Below the pieces are notes generated by a model. It did no database searches. It was given only the letters and a program-made list of their open reading frames with translations, and was not told where the DNA came from. A program made the position numbers and the translations under genes. Positions 56,946 to 64,000 of a DNA stretch of 64,000 bases are shown piece after piece (position 1 is the stretch's first letter; the number at the start of each line of letters is the position of its first letter). The stretch covers positions 1 to 64,000 of the forward strand of contig SKCR01023810.1 of NCBI GenBank assembly GCA_019454045.1, read 5' to 3'. The stretch comes from Zanthoxylum bungeanum (Eukaryota; Streptophyta; Magnoliopsida; Sapindales; Rutaceae).

Positions 56946-57727
56946 TGTTGACGGCTGATTTTGGTCTCAGGGCAATATGAGAATATTACTCCCGAGACAA
57001 TCTTCCCTCAATAGTGAATTTGTTCGGTTAAGGGGAAACCAAAAGCAAATTTAGCAAAAGACAGATAAATACACCAATCAACAAGGAGATTTAACGTGGT
57101 TCGGCGGATCAGATCTCACCTACGTCCACGGGCACAAAACGGATGATTCTTTTATTACTGAGATATGCTTCTCCGATCTCTCTTTTGTTTACAAGTCTCA
57201 CAATAATGATTTTGATATTGGTTCTGATATCAACTCTCAACTTTCAACTTGTTACCACCCCTTACGTATACTCTACCCTCCTATTTATAATAGTGTAGAA
57301 ATCAAATTCATTCTCCTACAAGAATTTCCTAGTTGAAACAATTTCATTTTCCCATAAGGATTCCTAATCAAAACTACATTTACTTTCTTTATCCTACTAG
57401 GACTCTGACTCTGACTCACCAGTTTTCCCCATGAAAATAGGATAACTTGTCATTTTATCCACAAGAATAAGGTGTCATCTTCTGGAGCATATCTCGCTAT
57501 CTGGTCGGTCCTCATGAGGTCGGTCATGATAGTCCTTTGAACTGAGAATGCTGCTGTCGATCTGATAATGCCCGGTCATCCGATCTCAAGTGGTCGGTCT
57601 CTACCTGTTGGATTTATAACACTCATGTGGTCGGGTCGGCATTAATGATTTCGACCGAGAAAGGAATTACCCTTTTTACCCCTGCCGTACTCCTTAAATA
57701 ACATAGGTCATGAAAACACCATCAACA
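56946..57727 (-). repeat. 5' LTR of the Ca2+-ATPase-carrying element
   Basis: 782 bp, matching 52555-53351. A minus-strand TATAAATAGG at about 57281-57290 could drive transcription leftward through the gag start and the ATPase fragment. Confidence 0.9.
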
Positions 57728-57732
57728 CTAGT

Positions 57733-58270
57733 ATCTAAGATAAATAGAATACATTATTCGTATATCTTATAGTTGGTTGTCAGTGACGAAATCATGGTTT
57801 TGGTTTGACACGAGTCATAATAAAACAAAAATTAATAAAATTAAATGAATCAAATAAGGACCATCGTGGAGAAAATATAATCTTGAGTAAGTTATAACAT
57901 AAAATCGATAGAAATTATCGGATCAAAAGTAAAATATAGTAAATATTGGTAAAATTTCAATTGATTCCCGCCAAATTTTTTTTTGGACCCATACAAAATT
58001 TTACCCATCCTGTTATCCTTTAGTAAAACTAAAGCAAATAGAAGTAGCTGCTGGACGAGTGGTGGTTGCTCGAGATCACCTTGAATGCGTGATTGTAGCT
58101 GCGGGAAAGATATGCATATTTTTTAAAGGGGATACCGAGTATGCGGAAGCTTTGGTTGTGGATTTCGATCTAGATATTATTAGGCGTGTCTCCCCTAATA
58201 ATATCTTTTGTATTCTTTAGCTTGTCATTTTAATATATCCTTCTTTCAATATATATACACACACATATAA
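57733..58270 (+). other. Spacer with an exon-like segment of unknown identity
   Basis: From about 58029 to the TAG at 58218 the + strand is open and protein-like: EVAAGRVVVARDHLECVIVA, then GKICIFFKGDTEYAEALVV and DFDLDIIRR. It follows a pyrimidine-rich TTATCCTTTAG that could be a splice acceptor. I do not recognise the family and see no partner exon nearby. It may be a terminal exon or a captured gene scrap. Confidence 0.35.
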
Positions 58271-58274
58271 TATA

Positions 58275-58536
58275 CTCCATTCGTCCATTTTTGATAGGCC
58301 GCTGGTCATTTTCCAATAAATTAAAGGAAAATGATTAAACATAATCTTTTCCTCATATACCCCTCATTAATACAACACACAATTCCACTTTAATTCAATT
58401 ATTTATACTCCCAATAATAATAATAAGAGTATATAAGTAAATTTCGTCATTTAATTCTCTCAAAATAAGGAAATATGACTATAATTTAAGACTTCTAAAA
58501 ATAAAATTATGGCATACCAAAAAAGGACGGAGAGGG
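58275..58536. mobile_element. Stowaway-like MITE, 262 bp
   Basis: Ends CTCCATTCGTCCATTTTTGATAG and, read inward from the right, CCCTCTCCGTCCTTTTTTGGTAT are imperfect inverted repeats of the CTCC(C/T)TCCGTCC type. They are flanked by TA on both sides (58273-58274, 58537-58538). TA duplication plus this terminal sequence is the Tc1/mariner Stowaway signature. No coding capacity. Confidence 0.78.
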
Positions 58537-58538
58537 TA

Positions 58539-60029
58539 ATATAAATAAAAGAAAAGCAAATAGAAATAGTAGTCCTCTTATATTTGACGTTGACTGACTG
58601 TATAATAAAAAGGAGAAATTCAACTTCTACCAACATAAATAAAAAAAGAAAATAATTTAACTACAAGCCATTAAATGATTTCCAACACAGGAGCTAATGT
58701 TAAATAATAAAGAATGAGAACATATGCACTGGACTGGATATCGATATAAATTAATGCGTGATTAGAAAATTAAATTACGTTGATCTATTTCTTATTTATC
58801 CACAAGAAATGTTGGGTAGTTTAATTAATTAATTAATTATGTCCTCAAGAGACGTAATTTGATGATGTAGAAATTATAATCTTATATTGAAGTTTTGAAT
58901 TTGAATTCAGGAAATATATTTTTTATAAAAAATTAGGATAATTAGAAATTTTACATATTCCGTTTAAATAAGAATGAGTGATTTCGATCATGCAAGATTA
59001 TCAATTACTAAAAAATAAAGAAGTTTAATTAATTATTGGTCTAATAAAATAAAACGAAATTAGTAGCAGACTAGCAGTGGTGGCGGGGGCAACTAAAAGT
59101 AACGCCATGATTTCGCTTTCAATGTTTTGTTTTTTACATGGGGAAGCGCGTAATAATAAAACCCTCAGCAATCTAGATTTGTCAAATTTTCACACACTGT
59201 CGGGAGACGAGACGCACGGATATGGATTCGTATTTTGTTTTGAGTTTTTAATAAATAGTGATAGTTGATTATTATATAATAATTTAAAATAATTAAATTT
59301 TAATTTTTTAAAAATTACTATGATACATAACTTAATTTAATATTAAATCTCAACTCGAATCATAGCTAAAAAAGTATTGGATAAGTTGCCACTGTCCTGT
59401 TGAAACCACACACAATAAATATTTAATTAATTTATATATAAATATTAAAATAAAAAAAATCCTTATAAGACAAAAATAATTTCATTACTAGATAATTTTT
59501 TCCTTTAGTATTTTGTACAATATTTTATCATTTTATCATTTTTGTTCATAAATACAAAGGGGGAAGACTTTGACTCTCAAAATTCAATTGATTTGTTCAC
59601 ACTACTTTTTAAATTATATTTGAGAATATTAATTATGCACTTTATTATTATGATTCCCTAGCCATATGATAGGTACATGGAAGGGAACAGTCATCATAAA
59701 TGAGTAATAATTTATAAGTTAGGAATATTTTAACACAAAATTTTAAAATAAATCTAAATATTAAAAATCTAATAATTGATTTAAGTAATCTAATTGTAGA
59801 TACTCAAAGTTAAAATAATATTTAAAGATGTTTAGAGCTATTTTGACTTGAAATGTCTACAACTGAATTAACTTAAATCAATATCTATATTTTGATATAT
59901 AGATTTGTATCAAAATTTTATATTAGAATATCCATACCCTTTTTCAAAATATGAACTTGTGGTTTAGATATATTATCTTGTTATAATATAATATTATATT
60001 ATATTATAATTATCCTTAAAAATATTGGA
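58539..60029. other. AT-rich intergenic DNA, no gene seen
   Basis: (TTAA)n at 58820-58836 and many A/T tracts. A short open stretch at 59077-59268 lacks family resemblance and is not called. Confidence 0.45.
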
Positions 60030-60182
60030 AACCCCGCCGTTAAACCACCGGACCCGGGCTTAAGTAGAGTAGGTAAAACTCATGGTTACCCCCAAACTCT
60101 TACAAGAAGTGCACCGATTAGATTCGAACCTAGGACTTGACAACTAAATCTTAAACTTTATACCACCAAGCCACACTTATTG
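60030..60182 (-). mobile_element. tRNA-derived SINE, copy B
   Basis: On the minus strand, from about 60182: GTGTGGCTTGGTGGTATAAAG contains the A box TGGCTTGGTGG, and GGTTCGAATC (60130-60121) is a near-perfect B box about 35 bases further on. The body (TTGTAAGAGTTTGG, CCTACTCTACTTAAGC, GGTGGTTTAACGGC) aligns with copy A at 18005-18187. The internal Pol III promoter indicates a SINE. Confidence 0.7.
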
Positions 60183-60407
60183 AGAGCGTACCCAATAATT
60201 TTCATTTAGACAATTTTAATAACAAGTTACTACTTATATGGTAGATCTCCGAAGTATTTTTTCAGTTCTCCGAATTAGGAAAAAATTATATAAAACCATG
60301 CATTCTTCATTTGTTCTCACTATAAAATTTTGATGCTCAATAAGATATTTTATTATTTTTATTGATAGATATGATTTTTACATATAAGATCAAAAATAAA
60401 AGTCCAC
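60183..60407. other. Short AT-rich spacer
   Basis: No gene or clear transposon end seen before the LTR-like region. Confidence 0.4.
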
Positions 60408-62298
60408 GGTAACATCCCCGATCTGGGAGATGCTAGCGGCAGGGGATAGACAGTACTAACCCTATAAGCCTCTGACTCTGATCTATCATACAATTACCAC
60501 GCTCTTTTCTTTAAGTAAATATATATCATATATATGGGACCGTGGCCCGATCTTACAACTTAACATACAAACTTAACTTTAATAACTTTATACATAAAGA
60601 CACATAACTCAAATATTAGTACACGACTTTTACTTGACTCAGACTGGACTCTTACTATATTTCTGACTCGTACTGGTGGACTCCATAACCAAGTGACTGC
60701 AACAGTATCCGTCCTCCCGAGCTCGTCCTCTGAGAATTCCTGCAAAATAAGGAAACTGAGAGAGAGGGGTTAGATCATCGTACGATCTAAGTGAGTGCAC
60801 AAAAACTGAGAAAACTGATATAAAAACTTTTCGGTTCTAGAAACTAAGGTTCCAGAAATATCTTTATATGAAAACCCTTTTTCTGAAAAACTTCATCTGA
60901 AATCTCTTTTATCAACTTATCTTTCTGTAAACATCTTTTAAAGCTTTGGTTTCTGAAAACTATTTCTAAAATCTGAGTTCTGAAAACTGTTTTTTGAAAA
61001 TCTGAAAACTGTAACTGATGTGTATCTGAAAACCTTGACGTATGAGAGTGTTATGTATCGTCGTCCCCCCATACGCCTAACTGTAGCCAGCGGTGCAAAT
61101 CCATGACTTTGGGGCGTTACGTATCGCCGTCCCCCAAAGCATGCCACTACTGTCTCTGAAACTAGTGGTCTTGGGGCGTCACGTATCGCCGTCCCCCAAA
61201 CCATAAAACTAGAACTGATGGTGCAGATCTATGCTACTCTCCAAGCTCTGAAACTAAGGCCTATGGGCGTTACGTATCGCCGTCCCCCTAGTACTGAACT
61301 AGGATCTGAGGGCGTTACGTATCGCCGTCCCCTCATCTACATGTGCACATGTTCTCTGTCCATCAATTCCAACTGTATCAAGTTACATACTGGGGTGGGT
61401 TTTTCCTCCATGCTCCAGAAAACATAAAACTCATGCTTTAAATCACAAAAATGTATCAAACATTTTTTGAAAACATTTTTTCCTTAATTAAAACTCAAAT
61501 TATAGCTATTTATGAAATGACTGTAATAATAAAACATTCTAACATCCTAAAGCGTGAAATTAAATCTGATATCCAAACTTAATAAATAAAATCAGCTTGA
61601 GAAAAGAGGTCCACTAACTGTTTTGGAATTTCCCTAGCCTTTCTTCGCTTTGCTGAAGGGCTTGTGGTTCGTGCGATGATCTCTTCTTGCTTGATTATTT
61701 TCCATCCTTCAAGTCTTTTATGGTTGACCATGATCTTCCATGATTCACCCTCTCTCATTTTATTTCTTTTCATTCTCTTCTTCTATCATTCTTTTCTTCT
61801 TTCTCTTCTTATTTTCTTTTTTCTCTCATCCCTTCTACGTTTTTCATGTTCTTTCTTCTCTAAAATTTGTGAAATGGTAAATATTAACCCTTTTTTATAC
61901 TTGGAAATTGGTAAAGGTAGAGAAAAGTTTGGAAATTGGTGGAAACTTTGAGACTTTTCTAGAATAGCCCCAAAGTACTATTCATCCTAATTTTACTCTG
62001 CATTTTCGACTCGTTTCTGGTCTGAATTTAGAAAAATGCTTAACGCAAAAGTCGTAGATCTCGATCTCAGATTTCCAACGATATAAAATTTATAAAAATC
62101 AAAGTTCGTATGAAAATGTTACGGCCCAAATACCATGAGCCGTCCGTAGTGGAACATTGTACCGTCTAATATCGGATTCTTGAAGAGTTACCGATAGCCG
62201 TCTCACGAAGGTATATGTTTCCAATCGTAATTTATATTATGTGACACTCATCTCTCAGCGTTTAAATAGTTCAGAATTCTCAGTCATTAAAAATTCTC
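60408..62298 (-). repeat. LTR of a gypsy element (chromovirus-like), ends approximate
   Basis: Minus-strand GATTCGAGGACGAATC ... TTAAGGGGGGAGAA (62320-62292) is the polypurine tract region that precedes the 3' LTR in many plant chromoviruses (Tekay/CRM type). The following 1.9 kb reads GGGCCGTAACATTTTCATACG and CGTTGGAAATCTGAGATCGA, then ends CAGATCGGGGATGTTACCG near 60408, a typical LTR finish. Internal short repeats lie at 61045-61340. No second LTR is in the window; the 5' end would lie beyond position 64000. Confidence 0.6.
61045..61340. repeat. Five copies of GTTACGTATCGCCGTCCCC in the LTR
   Basis: Copies near 61049 (GTTATGTATCGTCGTCCCC), 61115, 61176 (GTCACGTATCGCCGTCCCC), 61268 and 61313, each preceded by GGGC in four cases. 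The core TACGTA is self-complementary. Spacing is 45-92 bases. Confidence 0.88.
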
Positions 62299-64000
62299 CC
62301 CCCTTAAATATGATTCGTCCTCGAATCCTTCTTGGGGCTCAACTCATAGACTTTTTCCGGCCGATACCAAGATATTTATGTCTCTGGATATCCATATACT
62401 CCCTCTGCTTATTATTCTGAATATGCCATCACACTACCCCTATCTCTTATATATCACAAATCTTTATTTTTAACGCTTCTGATTATATTCAACATCTTTA
62501 TCTCTATTTATTTTCACAAGCCTTTTTATTTCCAAAATTGTGCCATATTTGTAATCTGTCTTTTTGCTCATCTTTGTTCTATTCTGACTTCACTACCCCT
62601 TTTATACCTCTTTCTACAATATACTAACTTTAAAATACTCTTAATAACTCATGCTTCTTCCATGTTTAAAATGTTCCCATAATTCTTCATGTTCTCATAT
62701 CCATAACCTTCACTTTCCCTTAGTCTGTGTATATTTCAAATTCTTCAGTTATTCTGTTTTAGTGATTTCATAGAATGTACCTTAACTTGTGAATTATCAT
62801 ATGAGCTCAACTAACTATTTGTCCTTCTCAGTTTTCCGCCTTGCTAATACTTCTGTTCTAATAAATTTTCTCCTTCGAGTCTTCATATTTATGACTATCT
62901 TTGGGTTTTGGTCTTCATGATTCATAAATACCTTTTTCAAATACTCTTACTGTCCTCCAACGGCTCTCTTACTTAGCTAATTCCTTTAAGGCAGTTCCTC
63001 TTAGTAATACTCATCGTAAGTCTAATCTTGTGCATTTTATGCTAGAATTGTGTACTCTTCTGCTCTAGATTCCTATGTTGATACAAGTATGGTTATTATC
63101 TGTTATGTTAACTATTCTTACTATTGAAAATTTGTCTTATCGTTATGCACTTTTGTTATTGTTTCTCCGGTATCTAGATTATTACAAGCTTTTCTCCTAA
63201 TGTCTTTGCCTCATATCCAACTTTATCCTATAACTGAACTTCAGTGATATATGCTTCTGTCTTTTCATTTGCAGGGATATCAACTTCTACATTTCTTGAT
63301 CACGTCCTTGGCTATCCCTTTTTCCTTCCATAAATGCTTGACTAGAACTTTCTTTCTTAATCATTTTTTATAGTCTATCTTTCTTCTAAATCTTTATATC
63401 TTTTCTTTTACTATGTTCTATTTCTGGAACTTGTTTGACCTATGCTTCTGCTTCCTTATTTGAAGGATGTCATTTCTCATATGTCTCCATTATGTTTAAA
63501 GCTGTTCTTTTACGTTCTCGTCACCATTTAACTAGTGCTTTCACCCTTTATCATTTCATTTCGATAACTTTTCTTCTAGATCTCTTAGTTAGAACTATTT
63601 CCTCTTTTATTCTGTTCTTGTATTATATCTTAAGGTTTTCTGTTTGTACCAACTATGCATTCTATTGATTCTGTAAATGTCTTGAAACGAACTTCAAAGT
63701 CGACCTCTGTGGTTACTGTTTAACGAGGGTCGAGAGGGTATGAGCTTATCTCAAGGCTTTTATATTCATGGTGGTCTGGTGGCACATATTCGTTATCTAT
63801 TGGTCTAGGACTTTCTTGCATAAACTCTTGATATCGTTTCCTACACCAAGGCTTTACTACAAAAATTATATGGTTTGCTTTTACTAACTTTACTCCTGAT
63901 CATCTTAAACAATCGATCTTTCCACCTCTTTTGTGAAAATCCTTCTAGAGCCATACTCTTTAACAACTTCTTCGTACTATCTCTGTACTCATTCATGTTC
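62299..64000 (-). other. Interior of the gypsy element, no coding seen
   Basis: The plus strand is markedly pyrimidine-rich (CTTTT-, TTCTT-type) and the minus strand correspondingly purine-rich. Although it adjoins a polypurine tract and LTR, no integrase, RT or chromodomain words are read in any frame. It may be a long non-coding (LARD-like) interior or a badly decayed pol. Confidence 0.35.

Larger units (their letters stand above)
52555..57727 (-). mobile_element. Non-autonomous LTR retrotransposon with captured Ca2+-ATPase fragment
   Basis: Direct repeats 52555-53351 and 56946-57727 (TGTTGA ... TCAACA) are LTRs. Flanks GTAGT (52550-52554) and CTAGT (57728-57732) agree at 4 of 5. The minus-strand TTGGCGCCGTCTGTGGGGA just inside the right LTR (about 56927-56945) is a plant gypsy primer-site region, and minus-strand AACTAGGGGACAGA just inside the left LTR is a polypurine tract. 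Both set the orientation as minus. The interior holds a short gag start, an ECA-type Ca2+-ATPase fragment in sense, and about 2 kb of tandem repeats. No protease, RT or integrase is present, so it needs enzymes from another element. Confidence 0.88.

Noticed and set aside
62299..64000. Decayed pol of the chromovirus-like element
   Set aside because: Expected from the adjacent polypurine tract, but no integrase, RT or chromodomain words were read in any frame, so it is left as non-coding.

Overview
This is a stretch of nuclear DNA from a flowering plant, probably a dicot. Supporting signs are GT-AG introns, plant-specific gene families (a class A heat-stress factor and an At1g06470-type sugar-phosphate translocator), AT-rich spacers and dense nested plant transposons. 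Few host genes are present, and only one (an HsfA4-type factor) looks complete. The species cannot be told from the sequence alone.

Layout. 1-2.8 kb: a broken leucine-rich-repeat receptor-kinase fragment (+) interrupted by hAT-type elements, two of them with 8-bp target duplications. 3.6-5.0 kb: the 5' part of a sugar-phosphate translocator gene (-), two coding exons only. 6.85-13.03 kb: a deleted Ty3/gypsy (Tat-like) retrotransposon lacking reverse transcriptase, RNase H and integrase but keeping an antisense gene start. 13.35-14.83 kb: an intact two-exon HsfA4-like gene (-). 16.56-16.92 kb: a small Helitron. 18.84-30.55 kb: an Hsp20-like gene (+) whose first intron is filled by a 9.1-kb Ty1/copia element, itself carrying a hAT insertion, with a second hAT downstream. 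30.6-34.3 kb: repeat-rich spacer. 34.35-51.29 kb: a second, nearly full-length relative of the first gypsy element, carrying a hAT in gag, a 3.5-kb solo LTR in pol and a 3.4-kb antisense gene. 52.56-57.73 kb: a non-autonomous LTR element (-) that has picked up part of an ER-type Ca2+-ATPase gene. 57.7-64 kb: spacer with a Stowaway-like MITE, a SINE, and a chromovirus-like LTR (-) with a non-coding interior.

Most notable systems. (1) The Tat-like family carries, downstream of pol and on the opposite strand, a gene with its own TATA box. It encodes a plant-mobile-domain (PMD)-like protein with a coiled-coil tail. Its promoter and N-terminus survive in the copy that lost its pol enzymes, where the N-terminal 127 codons are duplicated in frame. 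(2) The 52.6-57.7 kb element is a Bs1-like case of host-gene capture: a short gag start is followed, in sense, by the P-domain and C-terminal membrane part of an ECA-type Ca2+ pump, then by three classes of tandem repeat. (3) The copia leader between primer site and gag holds twelve palindromes built on GACATGTC/GACAAGTC.

All transposon genes in the window contain stops or frameshifts, so no copy looks autonomous. Insertion order can be read from the nesting: the gypsy, copia and LRR loci came first, and the hATs and the solo LTR landed inside them later.
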